Assembly (NCBI GenBank): GCA_950295325.1
Contig: OX485804.1
Span: forward strand, 16,616,001-16,680,000
Source: Polytrichum commune
Lineage: Eukaryota > Streptophyta > Polytrichopsida > Polytrichales > Polytrichaceae
Reading direction: 5' to 3'
Length of the DNA stretch: 64,000 nt
Position numbers and translations under genes: made by a program. Each line of letters starts with the position of its first letter. Within the stretch, counting starts at the first letter, position 1. The notes under the pieces were generated by a model, which did not search any database, was not told the DNA's origin, and saw nothing but the letters and a program-made list of their open reading frames with translations. Below, piece after piece: positions 23,701 to 36,689 of the stretch.

Positions 23701-24479
23701 TTTAGATTTGCTTGGCACTACATGATAAAAGTTTTCCATGTTCCTAACAAAGTGTCAATTTTGTGTGTTTCTGAGCTGTGTTGCTTTACTTTTGAAAGCT
23801 ACTCTGTGTGTGTGTGATTAGCATCAATTCTATTAGAACTAATGTTTCTTTCCATATTATCCATAAATAACCATAATTAACTGTCAAGTTTTCATACATC
23901 ACAACTTAACTCCTCTAAATGGTCTACTAGAAACTCCGCTGAACTTGGTTTTTCGGATATTTATTATATTTGATTCAAAACTTAGCTTACATGGAGTTTT
24001 GCAAGTTTGTTGACGACACCAGCCATCTGGGTTTGGAGATTAAGTCGATATCAACAAATTTGCTCACCTACATGCAATTCTTTTTCCCCCTTCTTTTTCC
24101 GCCCCTCTTTAGAATCTTACAACCTTCAATTCATAGCACAAGATGCACGTGTGTTTCCCAATGAAAATTGCGTGTCATTTTCGGGGCAAAAATGTGGCCA
24201 CTTCAAATTTGATTTCTTTACGGGAAAAGCATAGGTTCTACAACATACATGTAATATGAAATTAGGAATTTTTATCATTCCTGAAACCTTGGCACTTTTT
24301 CCATACAATAAATTGTATAATATTCGCAATACTTGAGCGTTAAGGATGGTAAAGATCACGTCTTAAAAAGAAGTTAACGATAACTATGGAAGATTACCTT
24401 CTAAGACGTTACTAGCAATGACACTTGAAACATTGAACTCGTATTTAGTTCCACATTTTCAACCCTGCCATGTGGTCGG

Positions 24480-25420
24480 TAAGCATGAAGTTCCTCGCAC
24501 GGATATTTGTAAGTGGGAAACCCTACCACGCCTTTTGTGACTAAACGTACGCCCTCAAATGTAGTAGGTGGGTCTCACCACTAGATCATGTTTTGTGCAA
24601 CAAATGTCCATTCTCACTCTCATAATGCAATTGTGATCATGTTAGGTACACATGTGGCCCCATGCGTATTGACGATGATGCCACTAGTTTGCATAGGGTC
24701 ATTATTATATTGCCCAAATTCCGTTAGGAAGTGGTCGCATAAATCGATAATATCATTTGTTATTTGAAGGTAACTTCAATACATGCTATGCACATTAAGA
24801 CACATAGATCAATAGTTAGAAAAAAAACATGTATGCCATTAGTATAATCTTAAACCAACAATATCATCCCAAATGGTAAAATCACTATATTCGTTAATTT
24901 GGGACTTTTTCGGCATTTTGAGACAGTTACAAATATAAGAACATGGATAAAATCACACAGATATTGGAGAATGTTGTAAGATGCAAATACTTTGAAGCGG
25001 GTGTTCAAATCAAGAACCCAATTAAGAACTCATATCAAGATGGTTTAGGTAGGACGACCCAACCATTAGACCATGTTGTTGTGGTCCATATATTAATTTA
25101 GGGCAAGAGAAAGTCTCAACTTAACGAATATAGTGATTAAACTACAATAATAGGTGTAGAATTGCACCTTCAAGACGTGCTCTGTTCAAGATATTTAGTT
25201 TTATACATGATTCAAAGTTACACATGTCGCCAAAATCTACTCACACAATAAATTTACAAATTCTATTATCATCTTCGTTGAATACTTAAATTATTTATTG
25301 TTGGTTGGTGAATAATGAAATTTTGAGCAAAATATTTGAGACAGTTACATAATTGTCTTAGCTCTTCTATTAGTCTCGTGAATTGTGAGCTACATGGACC
25401 AAGGTGTTATGGCATTCATT
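24480..25420 (-). pseudogene. decayed second copy of a tnp2-like transposase (fragment)
   Basis: 25348-25372 is identical over 25 bases to 17681-17705 of the tnp2 core exon (the region coding the LIEELRQLW segment). The word TGTTATGGCAT follows at a similar distance in both (about 30 bp). CTCGCACGGATA at about 24494 matches the DUF4218 exon at about 16538 in the same relative order and orientation. Between the matches the sequence is too changed to read. It is an old co-oriented copy inside the same element. Confidence 0.5.
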
Positions 25421-26625
25421 TATAATAAAATGAAAGTGTTGAAGGTATTATGAGCCTTCAGAAAGTTGATTACAACCCAAGAAACAACATCAAGAACCAT
25501 GAATGTGTCCAATGAAATCGAATTTGGATGAAACTTGTGTTGGGAGACATGTTTTTACATGACCCTTGAATATGTGTGCACCATGCCATGAAACCTATAG
25601 GCTACTACAAAATCAAAAGTTCGCCATACCTATTAGGATACATAGTGCTTTGTGATGTACACCGCATAAAGAAATGACAACAAGATTCCCATTGGTTTCT
25701 TCCCCAGAAGAATCCTTGGGTCATTGGGGGGTGGCCCTGGCTTGAATGTTAGTGTGGGGCCGCCATCCACGCCGGAGTCACCTTGCCTACCCTACACATC
25801 ATATGAATCATACGTGGATATTAGATAAGTTATGTGGTGGCGCATAAACATGGAGACCCCTCTCGGGCTTCGGGTCAATAACTAGCTGGCGGGCATGTGT
25901 TATGAAAAAATTCAATTGGATGATATTGTGAACCGCATAATCATCCATTACCCAAACATATGATTAAACCCTTCGACACGCATAAGGCCTTGGTACATGC
26001 TCAAAATATTTTATTTGGAGCCCATATTGTCTTTGCGCCCAATCATTGTCGCACACACACACACACAAAAGTGATACTCTTTGCATGCTTAGAGCAACTT
26101 ACCTGATATCACAGGTTACGTAGACGTATGCACATGATCAGCTTTGCACTCGGTGGATTACACCTACTGTCCAAAGTCGTTTTGTGTAACGCATCCGTTA
26201 CAACCAACTATTGACATTGTCGAATCTTTGGAATCCTACATTACCCATGTCATGAAAATAGGTCTTTTGGGGAAAAGGTTGTTGAACCCTAACTCACGGC
26301 ATCCTAGGTCAAAATGAACCCTCTTGTCTAAAAGCAAAGCGAGGACTGAACAATCTGCCATTCCCCTTAGACAAATTAGCCCTCATAGTGCATCACCTTG
26401 AACGTAAATGTACAAAAGTTGTGCTCAAGAACACTGATAAGACCGAATAGAATTGCTCAATGTCCGGGCAGGCCAAGGTCCCCTTTTAGTAGAGCTGTGG
26501 CAATTTTGTCAGTGCACAACATCAACAGTCAGATGATTTTAGCATAACCATGGCATTGCCATAAAGTCAATGCACATGGTGCCTTAGCCAACCACTTTGA
26601 ATGAAATTTATGGAAGATTTTATAA

Positions 26626-26703
26626 TGTTGTAACTAATGTGACTAATGTGTTGATGTGACTAATGTGACTAATGTGACTAATGCTGAGTATTAGTCACAT
26701 TAG
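26626..26703. repeat. short tandem repeat of ATGTGACTA with an inverted copy
   Basis: ATGTGACTA-type 9-bp units repeat about five times and are followed by TATTAGTCACATTA, the complement. The array can therefore fold on itself. Confidence 0.6.
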
Positions 26704-26989
26704 GCACAACATTGCATGACCTTCTAAAATATTATTTTATTGGATATTAAATTGCATGCACATCATTCCTATGATAGACATGACACCACCCAACACAATA
26801 GCGTACATATTTGGACATTCTACCTGTTTCTCTATTTCAAGTTCAATTTAAACTCACATAAACCCAAAAAATTATAACAGTAAGAAGCATAATCCATACG
26901 CCCAGTGATGTCGGACAGTGAATATTGTAAACAAGCGCATTTGCACATACTTCACGTACTTCCCACTATTTAATTGAGGGAAAAAGGGC

Positions 26990-29065
26990 CCCCCTGGCGA
27001 ATTTGCGGCCGAGTGTACCTGGTTTGGCCACAACATCTCGGCCCTCCACATCAAGGAATATTTGTAATGTGATCGTGAATATCTTCCTTATGAACCCAAA
27101 TAAATCAACTGTTGTCCTTGGCCCATCGCAGAAAATGGGCAAAACATAGGTTTTGGTTTAGCTGGTGTGAATGTCACATCGGATGCATTCTCCAACGGGC
27201 CCGGTACCTTTGCTGGTCATCCCCACCCATATCACCGCTGCGTACACTTCTGATTGCACACACAGGACTTGTTCTGCCCCGTTCACAAATAACCATTTAT
27301 TATATGGTTTAACGCGTGGGTAAGACAACGTGTTGGCTCTGCAGGCTAATGATTGGGGGGAACACACTGGTTGCATTCAGGACTAATTGGGCACTTGTCC
27401 AGTTCGACTGGTGTCAACTTTGGGGGATTTGGAGAAGGGCCTGCTATTTGGCCGGGGACTTGACTTGTCAGTTGGAGTCGCACACACTCTTCGGTTCAAT
27501 GGATTTTCGGATCTGTGCTTCTCCCCCACGCAGACAATTCGCGTAAACCAACATACATGCAGAACTCATGAGACCACTGTCACACCACAATGGGGAATCA
27601 TTGCAATGAATGTACGAGGCCAGTGCATGCCATCATCGCCCGGGGCAATCGAGTATGGAGTGATGGGGCTGTCCTCCTCAAATCACATCACGAGAGTCCT
27701 TGGCGGGCGGAAGTGTCTACTCCATGACGTTTAGTCGGTGCTGATCGGAGCAATTGGACAGACATGACAGCTCCTTCATCATGTCCCAACGCGCATACCA
27801 ATCGCTGCAAGTGTCGTGCACCCTGTGACATTTACTTCCCTCTCGCTCTCGCATCCATAGTTTGCTGCGGGCAATGCTGAGGCTCATTTCAGGTACCACG
27901 TTCTGTGACTGACACCCCTGCGAGCAACGACAGTCTCCGACCTACGTTGCGAATTCAACTCCGCTGCATCCTCGCTTTGCACCTGCTGTTTTCCCTGTGT
28001 ATCGAACATGGTGGTATGCGCTTTACGGCAGCGTGGCCATTCACGCCCAGCCGCACTTTTAGCGTTCGTGTAACAACACGAGAGCCAGCACGCGGAGGAG
28101 CGCTCAATGACGAGGTAAGCTCCACATGCGGACAGTCGCTCAAGCGCCGAAGTTTCCAATCCCCGCACCCGGCCAGGTGTCTGTTGTTAAGCGCTATGGT
28201 GTCCACAACAATTGCGCAAGTCCTGTTGCATTGCTTGCTTCGGTCGCCGTTGGCGTTGGCTTTTTTCTCAGACGCCCCACATTCCCCAAGGAAACAACCA
28301 TTGCTTCTCTGTATCCTCCGAGGAGAAAGCAAACTTCCACATGCGCAGACACCCAGACCTCCAACTTCTATGGGTGTGCCGAGACACTAGAAGTTTTCTA
28401 AGTACTGCCTGTCAATGAGGGGACGCACTTCATGAGGTCGCTTGCATGTAGTTGCTTCCTGGAGTTTCTGTCGTCGTTGGATTTCATGCACTGCGCCTTG
28501 GAAGAGCCTTGCCTCTTCCATGCGCCTGGCGTACTGAGTGTAGCCCCCCTTTAGGCTCTGTTGCGAAAGAATGTGCACATTGTGTGCGACACGTGTAGCA
28601 CACTGTCGGAGACAGACAATGACGTGGAATTAAGTTTTATTTGTGGATGCAGTGTGCGCTGAGGTCGGAATATGACAGAGAAGACGGCGATGCAGACGAC
28701 TGACACAACCCCTCTGTTGTCTGCAAAAGCAGCTGGCAGTTCATCCGCTACGCCCCCATACGTACACAGACGACCACCAGATGTCGGCGCCCAATACCGT
28801 AGTTGCTCAAATCGCAGGGGGGGTGACAGACCCAATATTGCACCACACAGGAATTCTCGAGATCGACATCGAACCCGGAAAAAAGCACGCGTGTCCCAGG
28901 CGGCCCCCCCCCCCATTCCCAGTATTGGCTCTTACATGTTTTGAAATTTCACCTGCTTTTCTCCTTCAATTTAATTGGGTGTGCATGTGCATATTCATGC
29001 GGAATAATAGTAATATAATTTTATTGTGGCATGGAAATTATTGACGCCTGTTTTCCCTTTGTGCA
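26990..29065. other. GC-rich segment with WYARWDMM coding fragment on the minus strand
   Basis: Composition matches the rest of the CACTA element. The minus frame 27899-27717 contains CSDWYARWDMMKELS, close to the segment near 20.28 kb. Other frames on both strands (27905-28390, 28551-28916, 28672-28944) may include exons but no domain is clear. A strong splice acceptor (TTTTCCCTTTGTGCAG) ends this segment and opens the next gene. Confidence 0.35.
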
Positions 29066-30126
29066 GAGGGAGGTGCCCCATGGCCACAACTGGAGCCATC
29101 CGCAGTATGCGAGCTATGGCTACCCACCCCCTTTCCTGCATTCCTACCAGGAATACCAGCCACAATCCCCAGCCCATTTTGCACCGTCCCCCACATCTTT
29201 TTATGCGCCACCCATGTCATCTGCATACTCGCCACCGCAGAGAGGAGTACCCGCATATGCGCATGGCGGGTATGGATCAGCAACCCGTGCTAAACGAGGG
29301 CGAAGACACCATACCCGCCTGTTGTCGCCCCCAACAAGCTCCACCGACCCCGTCCACAGTACAGACTCTGGGGGTGGTGATGACAGAGGTCTACACTTGC
29401 TGGGCTGTCAGGATGTTGCTGACACCCCTGCCACAGCTGGTGCAGGACCCCCAGATGGTTCGTGCGACAAGGGCGCAGACGACCATGAAATGCGGCATAC
29501 GCCGGCATCCCCACAAGCACCGCAACAGGTATTATTTGCCATTGTGGCCATTTTTGTGGGCGAATTCAATTCAAGCATTATTATTTCCATAGAATCATAT
29601 CCCACAAATGCGAACCTCCCAGCATGGCTCATCTGAGATATGTAAACAGGAAATGGTGGCGTACGAAATCTGCCACATGTCTTAGCCGTATTCATGTATG
29701 CAGTGCTGGAATGTGAATGCCAAATTTAATCGGCTCTGACACCCTTTGAAACACAGACGCGCTGTAAGGCCCCTGTCTCTACCTATTAGATCCCGGCGGT
29801 CGATGACGTGGGAACTTTAATGGGATATTGGTCCCTGATTAAACCCCCCCCCCCACCTTCCTGGTTTTTGCATGCACCATGTTTCCAATGGCCCACGTCA
29901 TGACACAAACAAAGTATTAGTACTGCGATTTTCCACCACCCGCGAAATTACAACCTTACGCCAACCAGCCCTATGTGACGGATTACACATGCATGTACAG
30001 GTCGAAGAGGATGACCTACCTCTTTCGCGTGTTTTTCGCATGCCAGCGGATCTTGGGTTTGAGCCCAACACTGTAAATTCCCCTCTTACCCTTTGAAGTT
30101 ATGTTATTTAATGTATGCTGTATATA

Positions 30127-30169
<43 letters not shown>

Positions 30170-31774
30170 GCACAATACAACTTTATTTCATAACAACTGC
30201 AAGGGCCATGTCCACAGGTGCGCACAAGTGGCGAACTTGGCGAGAACCCTGCTCCCCCACATGCTTCAGTCCCTGCTCCCACACATGCTTCAGTCCCTGC
30301 TCCCACACATGCTTCAGTCCCTGCTCCCAAAGATGCTTCAGTCCCTGCTCCCACACATGCTTCAGTCCCTGCTCCCACACATGCTTCAGTCCCTGCTCCC
30401 ACAGTCCCAGAAGTATCTGCTCCCACAGATGCACAAGTCGAGGAAGGCCAAGTAGAAGCTGAGGGCAAGCACGGGCAGACTTGCAAAACCAATGTGTCTA
30501 GCTGTACACGACCAGATACAAGGGGTCCTCTTGCCATGCTGGAAGAAAGGGTTAGTGCCATAGAGGTGACAATGGAAAATGCATTGGGGACACTAACAAG
30601 CATTCTGGCAGACATGTCCGCCATAAAACAATTTTACACCAAGGAGGCAGGCGTGCACACAACGGACGTTGGGAGTGACATACCAATGGCACGCGACCAC
30701 GCTGGCACATGCACCCCCCCGGAGCGTCTGCATTGTGAAAGAAAGAAGGATGTTGGTGATTGCGTTCCACTTACCCCCTCACCTTCGAGCCTCCAGAAAC
30801 AAACAGCCCCCCAGCAAGGAGAAGGGCCTCAGGCTGCATCGTTGGGCCCACCTTCGACAATGCAGGATGACGTGTCCAGCCATAGTGTGAGAAACAATCG
30901 ACCAGGGGCCATAGGAAGCATCCCACGGAGCCCTATTGCCAAAATCGCACATGCCAATCCGCACATGAGAGTGCTCCCATTCGAGAGCAGGCTGGCCGTT
31001 GCTCGACCACCTGCTTGCAAAGAAAGGGCACCAGTGACAGGCAGTGCTGGTGGTGTTACAGCAGCGACCAGGTACAGGGACCCTCCCGGGTATGAGGACA
31101 CCTCTGATATGGGGTGCACGTCAGATTCGGAATCCATAGTCCCAGTCCTGGCGCCACGGAAAAGCTCAGTGAGTTCTTATGTGTCCCAGCCACCAATACC
31201 CACATAGTGTATTACACAAATATCGATATGTAAGTTGCAGTGGACCATAAGCTAGGCAGGAGTCTATACCGTCCACAGTCTGCACGATAGATTTTGGGAT
31301 ATTATATTAATGTATGGGGCATGCACCCAGTTTGTGGTGGATATGTGAACAGCCGGGGAAAAGACGACTAATGTCAACATTTGTTGTGTGCAGATTCCCC
31401 TTCGCCACGCCATGCCATGCTGGGTCTTGCACCCTGGTTTCAACAACGAAGTCGTGGGGGTGGCCAAAGCAGGGGTGAACTCTAAGTCGCGCAACCAGCG
31501 TACGGACCTGGTGTCAATGTGCAAAGATGGCCAACAGTTCATATTGTTCAAGAAAATCTATAGGCATGACGTGCCTCTACTTTTCCCTGACGATGCAAAT
31601 ATTGGACCGCAGAAGATGTGCGATTCCGTTCTGTGGACCCCAGGGAGGGCGGAGAAGTGGGTGCGATGGCCATGCCGCTACTTGCAGCCAAAATTGGATA
31701 CGGTCTCCACGATGCCTGTACCACGCAGTTCAGCTGTTCACACCGGCGGCCACATAAGCCCAGGCCATAGTTAG
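29066..31774 (+). CDS. CACTA second-protein gene (TnpA/Transposase_24-like), copy 1
   Basis: Three exons join in phase: 29066-29527 (acceptor TTTGTGCAG, donor CAACAG|GTATTA), 30219-31168 (acceptor TCCACAG, donor GCTCA|GTGAGT) and 31401-31774 (acceptor TTGTGTGCAG, stop TAG). Exon 1 is Pro/Tyr/Ser-rich. Exon 2 opens with an 8-residue repeat (ASVPAPTH), then a coiled-coil-like stretch (LEERVSAIEVTMENALGTL). Exon 3 has PCWVLHPGFNNEVVGVAKAG, GQQF, LLFPDD and VRWP, resembling the C-terminal module of plant Transposase_24 (Ptta/En/Spm). It shares that module with the gene at 40.25-42.93 kb but lacks that gene's central WW segment. Such proteins are thought to bind subterminal repeats. The upstream start exon was not identified. 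Confidence 0.65.
30121..30165. repeat. (TA)n microsatellite
   Basis: About 45 bp of almost pure TA with one G, within the intron before exon 2 of the second-protein gene copy 1. Confidence 0.9.
30247..30438 (+). repeat. 24-bp coding minisatellite, about eight units
   Basis: Unit CCCTGCTCCCACACATGCTT plus CAGT; six good units, then two degenerate ones. In the plus-strand gene it encodes ASVPAPTH repeats. Because 24 is a multiple of 3, the repeat is open in several frames on both strands. Confidence 0.9.
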
Positions 31775-33446
31775 TTGAAGACAGAGTCACTGTGGACGGG
31801 TTTTTTCTGTTACGCAAATTTTTGCACAGTAGCCATACAACTACACACTGGGAACATTATGTGCCAAACCCCCATGCCATATTCATTTTTGTGATTTTGG
31901 AATTCGGAATTGTCTGTGTTAAAGAATAGGGTGTCATAGTGTTCCATATGCATGTTACGGGCATTCCGTCCACATATGTGACTCTCTGCTTTAGACACTG
32001 TGACGAGTGCGAGAGGCACCTAATGGATGGAAGGCACGAAAGTCTTAAACAAACAGGCCATATGCCCACGGTTAAATGTTCCCTTATGTTGCATGCTTGT
32101 GAGGCTAATTGTAATCAACAGTTGCTCATAATTTCTTGGTAAATGCGCCCGACCACGCTGGGACCACATTGTGGCTAGTAAAATTATTGGGACTTGTATG
32201 GTAAGACCAAATGATGAATAATTTAATTCATGCTAGCTAGGAAGATCGTAGTAACAGGTCTCAGAGACCCTGCACTCATGCGTAAGTGGTTCACAATGTA
32301 GATGCAACCTTTACCCAATGCGGATGCCCATGGGGTGGTCATGGGCAATTTGCTGACATAGGACCACAACACACAAATGAAGGGCCTTATGGCTGGCAAT
32401 GGAAAAAGGGATGTGCCTTTGATAAAGGACTTTGCAATACACGATTAATATTTGTGGCACGTAGTCATGTAGAGGCCTTCATTTTAAACGAATTGCAGAT
32501 ATGGATGAAGCATGGCAATTTAAAGATTTGGGGACCGCATTCATAATTTAAGGATTCACATTCATGAATGGGTATAGGGTTTAGGGGTTGAACGCGTAGA
32601 CGGTTTAAGGCTTTTCACGAGTTGGGTTTGACGCCAAAGGGGTATTCTCTCAATTGCGTTCAATAGACAGAAAAAAAAAAACAATTATATTTTAATTGTA
32701 TATCATGTAATATGAATAAAGTATGAAATAAACCATGTAACACTAGCCAGGGTCCGATTTATTCATTTAAACAGTTTGATCACATGGTGCCATGCATGTC
32801 TATCTGATTTGCAAAACACAAATTATTTGCGCAACAATTTTGGAAGGTGCCATGCTCGCGATTGCCAAAACCATTCGCGACCTTACGTTGGATAATATCC
32901 ACATCACCCTACTGGATCTTCGGTGCTATAGTTTGAAATTTATGATAATGAATGTTAGAATTATGTAATTCCAAACAACAAGTGACATTAAATAACATAA
33001 ACGACATGGAAGTTGGGACGAAGTTTGGCTCAAAGGTAAGTGGGGCCACTTTGGTTACTTATCTTTATCGGACACCTCCATATGAGGGAGGGGTGGTTAG
33101 TTGCGGATCTGAGAATGGACATTAAGAGAACGTGTGCTTAAAAGAACTTGTTAAACCATGTGTTCAAAATTTGTTAATCATCATAGGTTCAACAGTCAAG
33201 ATAGTCGTATTTTTTTTTTTGGGGGGGGGAAAGGGGGTAAGATCTACGTGGCCTACTTATGATTTAATGTCAACGAACTTGATACCATAACAATTCAAGA
33301 TATGTAAAAAAAAAATTATGGGATTGGGCACGGCTTCTTCAAATACATTTTACTGGACGCACAGAATTCCAACATCGCAGATATGAGTAGTATAAAGTAG
33401 CAAACAACAAAGAAGAACCAAATAAAGCTCATCCACCTTACTTAGC
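31775..33446. other. AT-rich spacer inside the CACTA element
   Basis: No gene was recognised. The longest frame (32286-32546, plus, 86 codons) is Trp/Gly-rich at its start but matches no family I know. T11 followed by G9 occurs at 33210-33229. Confidence 0.4.
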
Positions 33447-33449
33447 TTA

Positions 33450-33940
33450 GGAGCGCTTCACACTATGGCCGAAGGTCAAGAGGCCGAGAGGCCGTCGATT
33501 TTCACCCATCATATTGCAAGAATCCAAGAGTTTGGCATGTCGACCCTTCACACTAACGCCAAAGTCCAAAGGCCGTTGCAATTTTAAATGCTTGCTTTTT
33601 GGAGAAGGCGACAAACTCTCGAAGGAAGTTTGGGTCGGACACGGATGGAAACCCAAACTATGGTCGAGAGGCCATCGATTTTTCCATTAAAAAATCAATC
33701 ATTGACAAGATCTTGGCCACTAGATTTGACGGGTTGTTTTGGGCAAGGAATAAAGTGGGATGCTCGTTTGGGTTTTGACTTTGGGCTTGTTCTTTGAGGG
33801 CTTCCCAGTATGCATAGCCCAAGGCTCCTCATACTATATTTTATTGGCCATTTTCAGCCCATTTCTTTGGACTCTCAACAAAGTTTTGCCCCTCAATCCC
33901 ATGGCACGTCGACTTCGACGGCCATAGTGTGAAGCGGCCT
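33450..33940. mobile_element. PIF/Harbinger-type MITE, 491 bp, TSD TTA
   Basis: The ends pair as GGAGCGCTTCACACTATGGC (left) and AGGCCGCTTCACACTATGGC (complement of right). TTA lies directly outside both (33447-33449 and 33941-33943). TTA/TAA duplication is diagnostic for PIF/Harbinger. The interior has direct copies of GAGAGGCC(G/A)TCGATTTT at about 33485 and 33665 and an inner CTTCACACTA word. There is no coding capacity. It sits inside the CACTA element, so it inserted later. Confidence 0.75.
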
Positions 33941-33943
33941 TTA

Positions 33944-36680
33944 GAGCATCCCCACTTAGTGCCAACAAGAGGATACATGTAACTTTACGAAAAGTTCATT
34001 GGCATCCATTTGAGTTGGTACATTGATTATCCCAAGTAGTATGTGTTGGCCTTTGAATCTAGGGAATGCTAGAACCATTAAATGTGAATGTAATATGCTA
34101 CCAAGCAAAGTCTTTTGTATGTTTCATAATATTTGAACAATGAACTTCAGTAGTAAAGAATGAACTTCTGAGTAAGATGATATAATCAATGTCCGGGGAG
34201 GTTTTTGGGCATAATAGGTTGAGGTCAACGTGTTTCCAAGTCCAAGTAGTCACTAATCGTTGATCATAATGTACATGTTAACCAGAACTTTGAACTCACA
34301 AATTACAATAAGCTCTGTTGAAGCATTATGGCAAACAATTTTGTATAATACATATGAATCTAAAGTGCATAATAACCAAATTCAAGTCTAGGGATTTATG
34401 GATTCAACTATGACAATCTCCGTTGAAGCATATTCTCTAGCGTCTTGATGTTCTGAGATGGAGTGTCCAAAGTCCTATTGTTGTATATGGAACTTGTTTT
34501 GAAAGTTTCCAACAAAAAATGGAGTAACATATGAAATCAATATGAATAAAAAAAACCGTAAACGAATATTGGCAATATCTTCAATTGTTAGTAACTAATG
34601 TAATTGTTAATCTTCATAATTGTGAACTCAAGGGTGGACTCTTCATTGGAATCCCAAATGACATGTGTGGGTCATTATGAAATTAAAGCCTTTGTATACA
34701 AGAAGTTTACGTAGAAAAACAAGTGTAGATGTACTAACGGCAATGCTAGGAAACAAACTCGTGGTATCAATTTAATGTGGGAAATGCCTCCACTACATGT
34801 ACAACATGTATATCATTAAACAAACAAGCCTTCATTACAAATAATGAAAGACAAAACCACACTAGCATAGCCACAAACCGGAGAGCATGTCTCAAGGAAG
34901 CCCACGATCGCTCAAGAACCTAGCTTGTAAAAACCGAGAACCCAAATGCAAACCTTGACAAGAAAATACATGGCAGTCACCGAGGACTTCAAGAATATGA
35001 CAATGATGGATGAAAACGTGAATTAGATGAAACTAACACATTCATTGTCAATAAATCTATAAATCTTAGGCCCTCTTATATGTTTGCCTTCACTTCATAA
35101 AAGATAATAGCCTTTGTAGATGTACACAGTAAAGGAAAAATGACATATGCAAGGTCCTTACTTACACAATTTCACTAAATAATTGGATTCCATGAATTAC
35201 TTGTGAACATAATAGAAGACACAAGAATGATCGAACTTGAATTTTTTTTGCAAAACTGACAATGTTGGGCATATAATAATAAAAAATCATCACATTGAGT
35301 TTTGGGTGCATGGTCATTCCTCTTGGTTCTCATTCGGTTTACACCTAGTGAGGGGTCCAAAGGCTTTGTAAATCACCATTATAAGGAATCAGACCACGGA
35401 AGTTGGACCATGAAGTCGTAGCATGGGAAAAGGCCATCGTGAATGGTCCGACTTCATGGTCCATGGTGTAAATTGGCCCTTCCACCAAGTTTCGTTGTAC
35501 TAAATTGTTGGATTTCATGGTTATATTCACAAGGACTACATGAGCGTACAGACACTGCTTAATAATGTTATGACGACAATCATAGCAATGTTTGTGGTTT
35601 TTGAGCATGTCGCGATGTTTGTTTTAGCTTTCAACCCCAAACCTTGATTATATTTATATTTTGAGGGCTTCCCAGTATTTGGAAGGTTGCACAAAGATGA
35701 TACCTCCTACTCTTCACTTATTGCCTCTGCTCCCCTTCCCAATGAAAAACAAAACTTCACCTTACGGGGGGCCTTAATGTCACCCCTTAACCCCTTAATG
35801 CCTAGGTCTATTTTCAAAATGTCAAAGCACTATATATCCGTAGGATTTTGTTTACTTGATGGAGCACAAATTTTAGGTGAAAATAGGTTGCATTGGTAGG
35901 AAAATATATATTGAAGTTGTAACCAAACTTTCAACGTGATTGGACCATATTTGGATTGATTCTAATATTTTGCATGAAAATTTTATACGACTGAAAATAA
36001 GTGAATTGAAAGCATAAATGTTAATCCAACTTTTTGTTTGCAGTAGAGATAGTGTGTAAGCATTAGTCGATGGGAAGAGGAAAGGGAAAGACTATTAAAG
36101 GAACATCATTGAAGCATCCCTAAATTCCGGTTTTCATTTTGGGCAACTCTAACTTCAACTTTCTCAATGGTGTACAATCTACATTGCTAGATGGTTTATG
36201 CATGCATGTACTGTGAGGGGCATGCGACCATATATAGGCACCCGAATGTACATCTTCGCAATTCATCCACCGAACACAATATATAATACCAATGTATGGC
36301 TTTGCATGACATCCATGTTAAGGCCTTGGGTGAAAGGCACCCCCAAAGTATTGAAACACCAGTCGAAAGAATTTGTGGAGCAAACACACGCAAATATGTA
36401 GTTGTTATGAATATATTTGTTAATTTGAGACCATTACGATGGGTAAAAACCAAGTAGCTTATACTTAGCACATCGTCCCAACTACATTTGAGCCACACCC
36501 CTCAAAAAGAAAAGATTATAGTTCAGTTACTAAGTGATGTGATAGACGTTGCGCCAGAAGCTAGCAAAGCATGAGTGAATGTATGTAGCCCCAAATCCAA
36601 GCAAAGATACGTATATTAAATGTGCGTAAATGTGTCTTATGACACATGTAATGGACTGATACGTGCTGCAGAGCAGCCGC
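33944..36680. other. AT-rich spacer inside the CACTA element
   Basis: No gene was recognised; only frames below 101 codons. It contains a 14-bp-stem inverted repeat (35405-35418 with 35449-35462, GGACCATGAAGTCG) and a fragment of the foldback MITE family. Confidence 0.4.
35518..35571. repeat. single arm of the foldback MITE family
   Basis: Matches 11685-11735 in the same orientation, ending in the identical ACACTGCTTAATAATGTTAT. The opposite arm is missing or too changed to see. Confidence 0.6.
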
Positions 36681-36689
36681 CAACCTTTG

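Larger units (their letters stand above)
21060..26870. other. AT-rich island inside the CACTA element
   Basis: There is a sharp change by eye from GC-rich to AT-rich DNA near 21060 and back near 26870-26990. No long frame is present. It contains a decayed tnp2-like fragment, a tetranucleotide repeat ((ATAC)n near 22450-22470) and a short tandem repeat at 26626-26703. No matching inverted ends or TSD were found at its borders. Confidence 0.5.

Noticed and set aside
28384-28408. CACTAGAAG word as a possible second CACTA end
   Set aside because: Only nine bases match the element's end; the following bases differ and no partner or duplication was found.
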